A stretch of DNA of 40,981 bases from Methylacidiphilales bacterium (lineage in GTDB: Bacteria; Verrucomicrobiota; Verrucomicrobiia; Methylacidiphilales; UBA1321): NCBI GenBank assembly GCA_026225555.1, contig JAMFSY010000046.1, positions 1-40,981 of the forward strand. The letters run 5' to 3'. Every line of letters starts with the position of its first letter. Position 1 is the stretch's first letter. The position numbers were made by a program, and so were the translations under genes. Below the pieces are notes generated by a model. It saw only the letters and a program-made list of their open reading frames with translations, searched no databases and was not told the DNA's origin. Below, piece after piece: positions 24,185-33,054 of the stretch.

Positions 24185-25075
24185 ATGCTGAATTCGACTG
24201 AAATTGTCCGTCAGCTATCGAAATCGCAAATCTATCGCGATTACGAAAATGCCTTCAACGAGGCCACCCACTTGCCGCTGGCCCTGCGGCCCCACGAAAT
24301 TTGGCAACACGCGCTCAAGGGCAAAAAGTATGAAAATCCCTTCTGCGCCCTCATGGCCACGTCCAACCGCAGTTGTGCCGCCTGCCTCCAGGTGCAACAG
24401 GAGTTGATCGACGGAGAGCCGGGTGAGACGACATCCGTGACCTGCTTCGCCGGGCTTTGCGATACTGCCGTGCCCATCACCGCCGGCAGCAAGATCGTGG
24501 GCTTCCTCCAGACCGGCCAGGTCGCCCTGCGCAAGCCGACCGAGGCTGGTTTCTCCCGGGTCTCGCAACAAATCCTGAGCTGGGGCGCCAAGGTCGACCT
24601 GAACAAGCTCCAGGACGCCTATTTTCACAGCAAGATGCTTTCCCGAGAGCAGTATGCGGCCATGGTGCGGCTGCTGGAAATTTTCGCCAAGCACCTCTCG
24701 ACGGTCGCGAACCAGATTCTCGTGCAGAAACAGAATGAGGAATCGCCCCTGGTTTCACGCGCCAAGCGATTCATCGGCGAGCACCAGGACGAGTCGATCT
24801 CCCTGGATCAAATCGCAAAGGCGCTCAACGTGAGCACGTTTTATTTCTGCAAGATGTTCAAGAAATCGACCGGGCTGACCTTCACCGATTATCTCTCTCG
24901 CACGCGGATCGAGAAGGCGAAGAACCTCCTGCTCAATCCCAACGCGCGCGTCAGCGAAGTGGCCTATGATTGCGGCTTCATCTCGCTTACCCACTTCAAT
25001 CGCATCTTCAAGCGCATTGAAGGCAAGTCCCCCACCGATTACCGACGCGGGCTGGGAAGCCGGTTGAAGAAATAG
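24185..25075 (+). CDS. PocR-domain AraC-family transcriptional regulator
   Basis: 296 residues from the ATG at 24185 (a TTG six bases earlier is also possible). The N-terminal 160 residues form a PocR sensory domain with clustered cysteines (NPFCALMATSNRSCAACLQV and TSVTCFAGLCDTAVPI), typically binding a small ligand, perhaps with metal. The C-terminal 100 residues are an AraC double helix-turn-helix (LNVSTFYFCKMFKKSTGLTF, CGFISLTHFNRIFKRI). An ACTATC/GATAGT inverted repeat (24150-24169) lies just before the start. Target genes are not clear; the divergent GNAT operon is the nearest. Confidence 0.85.
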   Translation: MLNSTEIVRQLSKSQIYRDYENAFNEATHLPLALRPHEIWQHALKGKKYENPFCALMATSNRSCAACLQVQQELIDGEPGETTSVTCFAGLCDTAVPITAGSKIVGFLQTGQVALRKPTEAGFSRVSQQILSWGAKVDLNKLQDAYFHSKMLSREQYAAMVRLLEIFAKHLSTVANQILVQKQNEESPLVSRAKRFIGEHQDESISLDQIAKALNVSTFYFCKMFKKSTGLTFTDYLSRTRIEKAKNLLLNPNARVSEVAYDCGFISLTHFNRIFKRIEGKSPTDYRRGLGSRLKK

Positions 25076-25170
25076 CGAGAGGCGCGAGCGTCCTCCTTCG
25101 CCCTTACGAATCAGGGGCCGGAACGATGGGCTCTTTCCTCGCCCGCCGAATTCCTGTAGGATGGCGGCAC

Positions 25171-25920
25171 ATGAAAGTGAGCGCCTCTGTCATTCGGGCC
25201 CGCCGCAAATCGCTGGCACAATTGCTCGAGAGCCATCGCTATCTTCCGCTTGGGGAAGTCTGCGCGCGGCTGGGGATTTCCGAGGCAACGGCGCGACGCG
25301 ATCTCCAGGCCCTGGCGGGGGAGGAGAAGATCACCCGCACTTACGGCGGAGCGTTCAGCAAGTTCGATGTCACCGCCAATTCCTTTGCCCATCGCCGGGC
25401 GATCGATCCCCAGGTGAAGGCCTTCATTGCCGAGGAAGCTCTCCGTTTTGTCCGGCCCAACACGACTTGTTTTTTTGACAGTGGCACGACCATCTATGCT
25501 TTGGCCGAGGCGCTTTACCGCGAACCGGTCGCGGGATTGCGCGCGGTCACGAACAGCCTGCCCGTGGCGGAAATGCTGGGCCGCCGGCCGGAGATCGAGA
25601 TCCATATTCTGGGCGGCCAGTTTCTGCACCGGCAATCGATCCTGCTCGGAGCTTCCGCCCAAAAGGGCGCGCGTCAGTGGAAGTTCGACTCGGTCTTCCT
25701 AAGCGGCGAGGGTTTCAGCCGCGAAGGCATTTGGGCCAGTGAGGCGGTCGTCTCTTTTCAGCGCACCATCCTCGCCCAGGGCAAAGAGGTCTTTTTTTGC
25801 GCGCACGCCGCCAAGCTAGGCCACCGGACCGGTTCGTTTCTCTCGCCTTGGGATCCCAAACTCCGACTCATCAGCGATCTCCTGCCGGTCCAGCGGAAGC
25901 GTTACGGCCTGCCGGTCTGA
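25171..25920 (+). CDS. DeoR/GlpR-family transcriptional regulator
   Basis: 249 residues from the ATG at 25171, preferred over the upstream frame start because the family begins close to the helix-turn-helix. The N-terminus has LPLGEVCARLGISEATARRD followed by LQALAGEEKITRTYGGA, the DeoR signature. The rest is the sugar-phosphate-sensing domain (CFFDSGTTIYALAEAL, AVTNSLPVAEML, HILGGQF). DeoR proteins repress sugar-catabolic genes and are released by phosphorylated intermediates. The gene stands alone, eight bases from the end of the convergent oxidoreductase gene, so its target is probably elsewhere. Confidence 0.87.
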   Translation: MKVSASVIRARRKSLAQLLESHRYLPLGEVCARLGISEATARRDLQALAGEEKITRTYGGAFSKFDVTANSFAHRRAIDPQVKAFIAEEALRFVRPNTTCFFDSGTTIYALAEALYREPVAGLRAVTNSLPVAEMLGRRPEIEIHILGGQFLHRQSILLGASAQKGARQWKFDSVFLSGEGFSREGIWASEAVVSFQRTILAQGKEVFFCAHAAKLGHRTGSFLSPWDPKLRLISDLLPVQRKRYGLPV

Positions 25921-25928
25921 CTGGGAGG

Positions 25929-27335
25929 TTATTTTCTGGGCGGCACAGCTGAGAATAAAGGAACCAGACCCTCCGGCAAAGTCGGATGGGTAAAGATGGT
26001 ATCGCGCAGGACGGTATAGGGCAGCCCCGCCGCCATTGCCACCTGCACCGGCGCGATGATTTCTCCCGCGCCGACGCCGAAGGCTGTGAAGCCGAGAATA
26101 CGGTCGCTGTCCATATCGATCAGGGCCTTCATGAATCCCTTCGTTTCGGAAAGCGTGCGCGTGCGCAGGACCGCAGTCATGGGGATTTTCGTCAACCAGT
26201 AACGGATGCCCTGCGCCTGGGCCTCGGTTTCGCTCAGGCCGACCCGGGCGAACTCGGGATCGGTGAACAGGCAGAACGGCACCTGCCTTCCGGTGGTGAC
26301 GCGATAGCCTCCATTGATATCGGCCAGAACGATGCGGAAATCATCGAAGGCGATGTGGGTAAAGTGGGGGCTGCCCGCGCAATCGCCGACCGCCCAGACG
26401 TCATAGGCCGTGGTTTCGAGCCGTTCATTGACTCTCACATAACCGCGGTTGGTGGTCTCAACTCCGGCCAGTTCCAGCCCGATGTTTTGCGTGTTGGGCG
26501 TGCGTCCGCTGGCGACGAGAAGGTGCGTGCCTTCCAGCAGGATGTCCCAGCCCGCCTGCATGGCATGCACCTTGATCCACTCGCCCGATTTGCCTTCGAC
26601 CTGGGTGACCTGCGCCTGGGTGATCACTTCGATTCCCTCGTCGTGACAGAGCTCGCCGAGCAACGCGGAGACGTCCAGATCCTCCCGGTGAGCCAGGCGG
26701 TCGTTCCGTTCGATAATCGTCACGCGGCTCCCAAAACGGCGCATCGCCTGGGCCAGTTCGAGGCCCACGTAACCGCCGCCCAGGATCAGGATGTGTTCCG
26801 GGATATGATCGAGCTCCAGCGCCTCGATATGCGTGAGCGGTCCGGCTTCCACGAGACCGGGAATGGGCTCAATCGTCGCGCGCGTGCCGGTGCTAATGAT
26901 GACGCGATTCCCGCGCAGGACGCGTGTGCCGCCCTCGGCCAGCTCGACCTCGATGGTCTTGGGCGCGATAAAACGCCCGGAACCCAGCACCAGCTCCGCC
27001 CCGCTCGCCTTGAAATTGGCGAGATGCATATCCACCAGCCCATCGACCATCTTGCGCTTGCGCTCACGCACGGCCCACATGTTGATTCTGCAGTTGTCCT
27101 TGGAGATGCCGAATTCCTCGCTGCGAAAAAAGTAGGACGCGACCTTGGCGCTGTGGATGATGTTCTTGCTCGGGAGGCAGGCGATGTTGGGGCAGGAGCC
27201 CCCGATATAGTGGCGCTCGATCACCGCCACGCGCTGCCCCTGTTTGGCGAGGGTCCACGCGATGAACTTGCCGCCTTCGCCGCTGCCCAGCACGACGAGA
27301 TCGTATTCTTCGGGGCCCGAGATATTAGGGTTCAT
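25929..27335 (-). CDS. Mercuric reductase-like / dihydrolipoamide dehydrogenase-family flavoprotein
   Basis: 468 residues. The FAD site YDLVVLGSGEGGKFIAWTLA is followed by GGSCPNIACLPSK, whose Cys48 and Cys53 are the redox disulfide. A second nucleotide site ILILGGGYVGLELAQAMRRF and the C-terminal THPTLPE with its catalytic His complete the class I disulfide reductase fold. There is no N-terminal metal-binding domain and no C-terminal Cys pair of MerA, so it is more likely a general disulfide or metal-linked reductase than a mercury enzyme. No partner 2-oxoacid dehydrogenase is nearby. It begins 81 bases from the next minus-strand gene. Confidence 0.88.
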   Translation of the reverse strand: MNPNISGPEEYDLVVLGSGEGGKFIAWTLAKQGQRVAVIERHYIGGSCPNIACLPSKNIIHSAKVASYFFRSEEFGISKDNCRINMWAVRERKRKMVDGLVDMHLANFKASGAELVLGSGRFIAPKTIEVELAEGGTRVLRGNRVIISTGTRATIEPIPGLVEAGPLTHIEALELDHIPEHILILGGGYVGLELAQAMRRFGSRVTIIERNDRLAHREDLDVSALLGELCHDEGIEVITQAQVTQVEGKSGEWIKVHAMQAGWDILLEGTHLLVASGRTPNTQNIGLELAGVETTNRGYVRVNERLETTAYDVWAVGDCAGSPHFTHIAFDDFRIVLADINGGYRVTTGRQVPFCLFTDPEFARVGLSETEAQAQGIRYWLTKIPMTAVLRTRTLSETKGFMKALIDMDSDRILGFTAFGVGAGEIIAPVQVAMAAGLPYTVLRDTIFTHPTLPEGLVPLFSAVPPRK

Positions 27336-27416
27336 GGGATCAAGACTCCCAAGATTCCCGTAAATGGCGATGCCGTAAGTGTGACGATTGAATCGCCCTT
27401 CGGGCCAGGCCGAATC

Positions 27417-27866
27417 TTAAAGCCTGACTTTGATCACGACTTTATGAACAGGGCTCGGTTGATCGACGGCAATCCCCGGCATATGGGCCTCATGAGGAAA
27501 TAGGATGATGAAGGATCCTTGGGATAAATGGATCTGTCGTCCACTACCTTCATGAAGAGCGTAATCGCTCTTGGCATCATAGGGTGTCGTCTCACGAAGT
27601 GAAGCGACAGGCGCATAGCCCATTTGTTCCTCGCCTTTATATATAAAGTGAATGTCCGCATAACGCCGGTGGGATTCCCATTTTCCAGCGGAAAGGGGTT
27701 TGCTCTGATATTCCTGGCGGAGGGCAAAAATGGCATCCCCATCGATCTCTTCGCGATCAGAAATTAAAGGGCCGCCTTTGAGCTTGGTAAGGAAGAGAAG
27801 TCCAGTTGCAATGCTTGGATGAAGCGAGGTGTATAAATTTGCAGCTTCGATTTGGTCGATGATCAT
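27417..27866 (-). CDS. YhcH/YjgK/YiaL (DUF386) family sugar-metabolism protein
   Basis: 149 residues from the ATG at 27866, which is where the family normally begins (MIIDQIEAANLYTSLHPSI). KWESHRRYADIHFIYKGEE and the C-terminal FIILFPHEAHMPGI supply the His and acidic residues that bind a metal in the cupin fold. Members act in sialic acid, sugar-acid or galactoside metabolism, perhaps as anomerases. It follows the amidohydrolase gene by 22 bases on the same strand and is likely its co-expressed partner. Confidence 0.85.
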   Translation of the reverse strand: MIIDQIEAANLYTSLHPSIATGLLFLTKLKGGPLISDREEIDGDAIFALRQEYQSKPLSAGKWESHRRYADIHFIYKGEEQMGYAPVASLRETTPYDAKSDYALHEGSGRQIHLSQGSFIILFPHEAHMPGIAVDQPSPVHKVVIKVRL

Positions 27867-27888
27867 GGAAAGCGATGTTCGCGGGCGG

Positions 27889-28875
27889 TTAGGAAGTCTT
27901 TTCCAGTCCGAGAAACCGCAGGGTATTTTCGGATGAAATTCGGTTCTGGATTTCAAGCGACAGGGCCAGGAGAGGCGCCGCTTCTTCCTCATAGGAACAG
28001 GTCAGTCGCATGCGTTTACCACCCGCCAGGGCGGCTTCCGTTTCAGTGGCTACATAACTGTGAAAAGGGGCATCGCTTCCCCAAAGGAGTTTGTCGGGAT
28101 AAGCCGTGGCGAGATCGGATAGGACTTTTGCAGGGTTGGTATAGTCGGAAGGAAAACGGCCCTTTTCCGATGCAACTGCAGGATGATTTTCCGCCGCCAA
28201 ACGACAGGCGATGACATGGGCCGAGCAGTCAAACCACGTATTGGAAAGCCGTGCTACTTCGTTAAGTCCCTTGAGGTCGAAGCGACAGGAGTGCGCCAGG
28301 CAAAAGCGAACTCCCGGTCGTGCCCGGGCCACATCCAGGATATCCGCTACTTGAGACCAGGCGTCGGCGGGATGGATACTCGTATGGATCAGGACGGGGA
28401 GAGCGTGGTCCTCTGCGAAATCGATCAGGCACTTTCCCGTGTCGAGCAACGCTCGAATGGGCGATTGCAAAATCGTGGCCTGAATCTTCAGGCCATAAAA
28501 GCGATAGCTCTTCCGTAATTTCCGTAATTCCTCCACCTGCTCGCGTGGGGCGCGGGAAGGATCCATCATCGCGAAGGGGAGCGTCTGCTGTCCCAACTCG
28601 GGAAAGAGGTCGTAGATCTCCTGCATCAAGCGGCGGTTCTCCCAGGCGTAGGGAATTTTCTCCAGCGCATCCTCTCCTTCCTTGATCAATCCGCTCCGAA
28701 GGCCGCGCAGGGAAAGTGCCGTATGAGTCACCATGGGGAAAACCACCCAGCGATTTAGGCCCGAACGGCCCCCTTCCAAAATAAGGTTGGGCAGGTCGAG
28801 GGCGTAGGGATAACCGCCTCCAAAATAAAAGAGAAGATCGACCCCGACATGGGTGTGAACATCAATGCGGTTCAT
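27889..28875 (-). CDS. Amidohydrolase family (TIM-barrel) hydrolase
   Basis: 328 residues from the ATG at 28875; the upstream extension is hydrophobic and runs into the regulator's promoter, so it is discarded. NRIDVHTHVG carries the metal-binding HxH pair, IHTSIHPAD and LAHSCRFDL further ligands, and LLWGSDAPFHSY the catalytic Asp region, as in amidohydrolase_2 enzymes (decarboxylases, lactonases). It may open a lactone or decarboxylate a ring intermediate in the cytoplasm. Divergent from the IclR operon, it shares that promoter region and its AAAAC-N4-GTTTT box. Confidence 0.82.
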   Translation of the reverse strand: MNRIDVHTHVGVDLLFYFGGGYPYALDLPNLILEGGRSGLNRWVVFPMVTHTALSLRGLRSGLIKEGEDALEKIPYAWENRRLMQEIYDLFPELGQQTLPFAMMDPSRAPREQVEELRKLRKSYRFYGLKIQATILQSPIRALLDTGKCLIDFAEDHALPVLIHTSIHPADAWSQVADILDVARARPGVRFCLAHSCRFDLKGLNEVARLSNTWFDCSAHVIACRLAAENHPAVASEKGRFPSDYTNPAKVLSDLATAYPDKLLWGSDAPFHSYVATETEAALAGGKRMRLTCSYEEEAAPLLALSLEIQNRISSENTLRFLGLEKTS

Positions 28876-28883
28876 TTCATTTG

Positions 28884-28925
28884 ATAAAACGTGCGTTTTG
28901 TTATACGATATGGACAATAAAACGT
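28884..28925. promoter_or_regulatory. Divergent promoter region with palindromic IclR-type box and direct repeat
   Basis: AAAACG (28886-28891), TG, CGTTTT (28894-28899) is a perfect 6-2-6 palindrome. The nonamer ATAAAACGT occurs at 28884-28892 and again at 28917-28925, 33 bases apart (about three turns). It lies between the amidohydrolase and IclR starts. The core AAAAC-N4-GTTTT resembles the GAAAC/GTTTC-type boxes of the IclR member KdgR, and recurs with one mismatch near 34683. Confidence 0.6.
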
Positions 28926-28927
28926 AA

Positions 28928-29650
28928 ATGATAATGAAAGTCGCTGTTGTTGAAAAAATTTTCCTCCTGCTGGAGACCTTGGCCCAGGCCGAGCAGCCGA
29001 TGCCTTTGAAACAGCTGACGGATTTGACCAAGCTTCCGAAGCCGACGATCTACCGCCTTTTACAAACACTCCAGCAACTCGGGTATGTGGTTCGCCATGA
29101 CAGCGATTACTTGATCGGGCATCGCATTCAGAAATTGGCCTCGGGCCCCATTCATCAGCGGCTGAAGGAAGCGGCCCGGCCCCTGATGAGACACCTTTAC
29201 AAGACGCTGAACGAAACGGTCAACCTCGGGATTCGCGAGGGCCTTCGGGTTCGCTATGTCGAATATCTGGAAACGACGCGTCCCCTGCGAATGATCGTAA
29301 GGCCCGGACAGTCAGATGCCCTCTTTTCGACAGCTTTGGGGCGCGCCATCCTCTCCACCCTTCCGACAGAGGAACTGGATCGCCTCGTGGCGACCGTGGC
29401 CAAGCAAACGACGGGTGAAAAACCCAAGGCCGCCGCCCTGAAAGCCTTGCTTGCGTCGGTTCGCAAAAAGGGCTGGTCGGAGGAAAACGGGGAAACAACC
29501 GAGGGAGTCTGCTGTCTCGGCCTTTCCCTCGATTTTCTTAGTCACGCGGATGCCGCGGTCAGTGTCTCGGTTCCCGCCGCCCGGTTTAATCCCAAGTGCC
29601 GCGATTCGATCCAAACCATCTTCAAGCAATACAGGACTCTTCATGAATAG
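28928..29650 (+). CDS. IclR-family transcriptional regulator
   Basis: 240 residues. The N-terminal winged helix (AEQPMPLKQLTDLTKLPKPT followed by IYRLLQTLQQLGYV) is a clear IclR motif, and the remainder is the effector domain (LNETVNLGIREGLRVRYVEY, SALGRAILSTLPTEELD). It leads an operon with the class III aminotransferase, M81 protein and RidA genes; its stop overlaps the aminotransferase start by eight bases. Probably senses an intermediate of this pathway, and may regulate both this cluster and the SDR / D-serine-dehydratase-like pair through the shared box. Confidence 0.9.
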   Translation: MIMKVAVVEKIFLLLETLAQAEQPMPLKQLTDLTKLPKPTIYRLLQTLQQLGYVVRHDSDYLIGHRIQKLASGPIHQRLKEAARPLMRHLYKTLNETVNLGIREGLRVRYVEYLETTRPLRMIVRPGQSDALFSTALGRAILSTLPTEELDRLVATVAKQTTGEKPKAAALKALLASVRKKGWSEENGETTEGVCCLGLSLDFLSHADAAVSVSVPAARFNPKCRDSIQTIFKQYRTLHE

Positions 29651-31010
29651 CTCAGAGCACGCCCCTTTCCCTTACCGTTTCGAAAAATCGCGCGCGCTCT
29701 ATGAACGCGCGACCCATTCCATCGCCGGGGGCGTCAACAGCGGCATTCGCAAGCTTGAGCAGCCCGTGCCGCTCTACTTTGAGTCCGGCTCCGGTTCCCG
29801 CCTTCGGGACGTGGATGGCAACGACTACATCGATTTTCAAATCGGCCAGGGAGCGATCCTTTTTGGCCACGCCCCGCAGGGTCAGGCGGAGGCCATCGCC
29901 AAACAGGCCAGGCTCGGTATCCATTGGGCGGCGCAATCGGAATTGGAAATCGATGTCGCGGAGCGTCTTCAGAAAATGATCCCCACCGCCGAGTTGGTAC
30001 GTTTCAATAACTCGGCGACCGAGGTGGTGGGTGCCGCGCTTCGCGTCGCGCGGGCGCATACGGGACGTTCACTGGTTCTTCGCTTTGAAGGACATTACCA
30101 TGGCTGGGGAGATGAAGGATTGGTCGGATTTGCCAATCCTCCCGACAAATGGGGCACCGAGGAAGATCCCGCCCGGATCCATCCCAGCCAGGGAATTATC
30201 GATGAGGTCCGGGATCATTTTGTCGTCGTTCCCTGGAACAATCCGGAATTATTGCGCCGTGCCGTGGAAAAGCATAAAGGCCAGTTGGCCGCGATCATCT
30301 TCGAGCCGGTTCTCTGCAACACCGGCTGCATGGAGCCCGTGGAAGGCCTGCTTCCGCTTATTCGCGAGCTGTGCGACAGCGACGGGATTGTCATGATTGC
30401 CGACGAGACCATCACCGGCTTTCGTTTTGGAGCGGCGGGCGCTCAAGGCTACTACGGCGTTGCGCCCGATCTCACGATTCTGGGCAAGGCCATTGGAGGC
30501 GGTGTGCCCTTTGCCGCCTTGGTCGGACGGAAGCCTTTCTTCGAAAAAATTATCAACGGGCAGGTCGTCCATGCGGGGACTCTCAACGGAAATCCTCTCT
30601 GTCTTGCCGCGAGCAAATGGAGTCTGGATACGGTGATTGCCCAAGGGACTCAACATCCGAAGTTGAGCCAAGCCCTCGGTTATAAATTGATGTCGGGTCT
30701 GCGGGAACTGGCCGATGCGCATGGCATTCCTCTGCGGCCTCAGGGGCCGGGTCTCGTCTTCCATACTGTCATGCTTCGACCGGGCGTGGACGAGGGACGC
30801 GTCACCAGCTATCGGGATTTGGTGCGGCGCCACGATGGAGTCCGGTGGGCGCATCTCCGGCGCTTGCTGCTCGAGCATGGCGTTCGCGCCATTGAGCGGG
30901 GACTTTGGTTCATTTCGCTGGCCCACACAGGATTCGACATCGATGAGGCGCTGCAGCGCGCCCGTCCTGCCTTTGCCGCTCATGCCCGAGACTATCGACC
31001 AGCGGCCTAA
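29643..31010 (+). CDS. Class III aminotransferase (glutamate-1-semialdehyde aminomutase-like)
   Basis: 455 residues from the ATG at 29643; the frame is open upstream but that part overlaps IclR. SIAGGVNSGIR and DVDGNDYIDFQIGQGAILFG, FNNSATEVVGAALRVARAHT, IADETITGFRFG and ILGKAIGGG (PLP Lys282) follow the GSA-aminomutase-like subgroup. HemL function is unlikely because the gene is embedded in a catabolic operon with M81, RidA and FAH genes. It more likely transaminates an amino acid or amine to an oxo compound. Its stop overlaps the next gene by 29 bases, indicating translational coupling. Confidence 0.87.
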   Translation: MNSSEHAPFPYRFEKSRALYERATHSIAGGVNSGIRKLEQPVPLYFESGSGSRLRDVDGNDYIDFQIGQGAILFGHAPQGQAEAIAKQARLGIHWAAQSELEIDVAERLQKMIPTAELVRFNNSATEVVGAALRVARAHTGRSLVLRFEGHYHGWGDEGLVGFANPPDKWGTEEDPARIHPSQGIIDEVRDHFVVVPWNNPELLRRAVEKHKGQLAAIIFEPVLCNTGCMEPVEGLLPLIRELCDSDGIVMIADETITGFRFGAAGAQGYYGVAPDLTILGKAIGGGVPFAALVGRKPFFEKIINGQVVHAGTLNGNPLCLAASKWSLDTVIAQGTQHPKLSQALGYKLMSGLRELADAHGIPLRPQGPGLVFHTVMLRPGVDEGRVTSYRDLVRRHDGVRWAHLRRLLLEHGVRAIERGLWFISLAHTGFDIDEALQRARPAFAAHARDYRPAA

Positions 31011-32514
31011 GGGAAAATCTCCGAGGGTTCTCCTCGCGGGATGTTTTCACGAAACGAACACCTTCGCCGACGATCGAACTCGTCTCGATGATTTTCAAAT
31101 CAGGCGAGGGGCTTCCATTCTTGAGGCGCGAAACGACGGCTCTCCCATGGGAGCGATCGTGGATTTTGCCCAAAAGGCAGGCTGGGATTTAGTGCCCGCA
31201 GTCGACTACCGCGCTTTCCCCAGCGGCATGGTTGGCGATGAGGTGCTCGAGAAATTCTGGGCAGAATTTTCAGCCACGGCCAGGGAGGCTCTTCGCGAGG
31301 GAGTCGATGCTCTTTATCTTGTGCTTCACGGGGCCATGGTCTCCCAGTCTTTCGAGGATGTGGAAGGGGAGATCCTCGAACGGTTTCGACAATTGCCCGG
31401 CGCGAAGGACATACCCGTTTTTGGCGTCACCGATCTTCACGGTAACATCACGGAACGAACGGTCCGTCATGCCAGCCTGCTCGTGACCTATCGAGAAAAT
31501 CCACATACCGACGCGGCCGCTGCGGCCGTGCGGGCCGGGCAGCTTTTGGACCGGACCTTGCAAAGCGGGCGGCAGCCCAAAATGTATCTTCGGCAACTCC
31601 CTTTTATCTGGCCCCCGACCGGCACGGCGACGGCGGATTCACCGATGCGGGAACTGGAAGCGGCGGCCCGTCGTTTTGAGGCGGCAGGCCATGCTTCCGT
31701 GGATGTCTATGCGGGTTTTGCCTTGGCGGATACCCATGACACCGGGGCTTCCGTAACGGTGTCAACCACCCGTTCCGAACCGGAGGCCCTCGCGGTCCTT
31801 GATGCGATGGAGCAGATCGCCCTGGAACATGCTTCGCAGGGTTTCCCCCGAGAGTGGTCTCTTGATGCTGCATTTGACGACATGGCCCAAAAGAGATTTT
31901 CCGGGCCGACGCTCCTGGTTGAACCCGCGGATAATATTGGCGGCGGCGCGCCAGGCGATTGTACCTGCGTACTTCGCGCCTTAATTTCCCAGAAAATCGC
32001 CCACGCGGCGTCGATCATCAACGATCCCATGGCGGTTCAACAACTGGCGACGATTGCCCTTGGCAGCAAAATTCGCCTCGCCATCGGTGGAAAAGGGAGC
32101 GGGCTTGATCCCGGTCCTCTCGATTTGGAAGTCCAGCTTCTCAGCCGCAGCGACGGCGTCTTCGAGGTCGAAGACCGGCAAAGCCATCTTGTTTCGATTT
32201 TCGGCAGCCGCATCGAAATGGGGCCGTGCGCCGTCGTCCGCAGCGAAGGAACGACCATCCTTCTGACGAGTAAAAAGACGCCGCCCATGGACTTGGGCCA
32301 ATGGCGCAGCCAGGGATTTGCGCCGGAGCAATTTAGCGTGATCAACATCAAGGCGGCCGTGGCCCATCGGCGCGCTTATGACAAAATTGCCGCCGCCAGT
32401 TATACGGTGGAAACTCCCGGTCCCTGCGCCAGCAATCTCACGCTGCTTCCTTTCCGTCGCATTCAACGGCCCATTCGGGCACTCAACGGTTCACCGTCAT
32501 CCCCAAAGAAATGA
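30982..32514 (+). CDS. M81-family metallopeptidase (MlrC/microcystinase C-like)
   Basis: 510 residues from the ATG at 30982, overlapping the aminotransferase end by 29 bases. LLAGCFHETNTFADD (first ligand His), VTDLHGNIT (Asp and His), and TYRENPHTD are the metal-site motifs of the M81 family named after MlrC, which hydrolyses linear peptides from microcystin breakdown. VEPADNIGGGAPGDCT is another conserved stretch. Most M81 proteins lie in amino-acid or peptide catabolic clusters without known substrates. Here it probably cleaves an unusual peptide or amide. A RidA gene begins four bases before its stop (ATGA overlap). Confidence 0.85.
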   Translation: MPETIDQRPKGKSPRVLLAGCFHETNTFADDRTRLDDFQIRRGASILEARNDGSPMGAIVDFAQKAGWDLVPAVDYRAFPSGMVGDEVLEKFWAEFSATAREALREGVDALYLVLHGAMVSQSFEDVEGEILERFRQLPGAKDIPVFGVTDLHGNITERTVRHASLLVTYRENPHTDAAAAAVRAGQLLDRTLQSGRQPKMYLRQLPFIWPPTGTATADSPMRELEAAARRFEAAGHASVDVYAGFALADTHDTGASVTVSTTRSEPEALAVLDAMEQIALEHASQGFPREWSLDAAFDDMAQKRFSGPTLLVEPADNIGGGAPGDCTCVLRALISQKIAHAASIINDPMAVQQLATIALGSKIRLAIGGKGSGLDPGPLDLEVQLLSRSDGVFEVEDRQSHLVSIFGSRIEMGPCAVVRSEGTTILLTSKKTPPMDLGQWRSQGFAPEQFSVINIKAAVAHRRAYDKIAAASYTVETPGPCASNLTLLPFRRIQRPIRALNGSPSSPKK

Positions 32515-32900
32515 AACCTCCCTTCGAATATCCCAAGAGTCCAAACACCCCGGTCTCCCATCTTCCCTTTAGTCCATCGGTCGTCTATGGCGACTTGATT
32601 TTTGTCTCGGGCCAGGCGTCCGTGGACGGCACGGGTAAGATTGTTCCCGGAACCTTTGAAGAAGAATTCCGCCGGTCCATAGAAAATCTGAAACAGATTC
32701 TCCATGATGCGGGCAGCGACCTCTCCCACGTCTTGCAGACGCGCAACTACGTGGATAAGGCGGAAGACTTTCCTGAGTATCAAAAACTCTACAAAGAATA
32801 TTTCAGCGAGCCCTATCCGGCGCGGACGACGATCTCCAACTGTTTCAACGGAGCGCTCCGTTACGAGATCGATGTCATCGCCGTGAGGAAAAAAGCCTAA
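32511..32900 (+). CDS. RidA-family (YjgF/YER057c/UK114) enamine/imine deaminase-like protein
   Basis: 129 residues, the family length. SPSVVYGDLIFVSGQASVDG, the helical NLKQILHDAGSDLSHVLQ and the C-terminal segment YPARTTISN with its Arg followed by YEIDVIAV are typical. RidA hydrolyses reactive imines formed by PLP enzymes to oxo acids, which suits a position after an aminotransferase. It is the last gene of the IclR operon and is followed by strong stem-loops. Confidence 0.9.
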   Translation: MKPPFEYPKSPNTPVSHLPFSPSVVYGDLIFVSGQASVDGTGKIVPGTFEEEFRRSIENLKQILHDAGSDLSHVLQTRNYVDKAEDFPEYQKLYKEYFSEPYPARTTISNCFNGALRYEIDVIAVRKKA

Positions 32901-32941
32901 GAGCTCGCGAAAAAGACTTACTCTCAAAAAAATCGGTCATC

Positions 32942-33044
32942 CTGAGCTTGTCGCACACACGTGCGGCAGGCTCAGTTCTGCCTCGGTAAAAACAAAAGGC
33001 AACCGACCTGATCCTTCGACAAGCTCAGGACGACTGCCTTTTTT
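32942..33044. repeat. Structured spacer: long hairpin, inverted CCTGAGCTTGTCG repeat and bidirectional terminator
   Basis: CTGAGCTTGTCGCAC (32942-32956) pairs with GTGCGGCAGGCTCAG (32961-32975) around an ACAC loop, 15 pairs with two G-U. TCCTGAGCTTGTCG (32940-32953) recurs inverted as CGACAAGCTCAGGA (33017-33030); this sequence is known to me as part of a dispersed bacterial intergenic repeat. AAAAGGCA (32994-33001) and TGCCTTTT (33035-33042) form an outer stem with T-runs on both strands, so it can end both RidA (plus) and FAH (minus) transcripts. Confidence 0.7.
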
Positions 33045-33054
33045 CAGTAAGCTC

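Noticed and set aside
25986-27503. 505-codon open frame opposite the mercuric-reductase-like gene
   Set aside because: The opposite strand has complete flavoprotein motifs; this frame shows only low-complexity shadow sequence.
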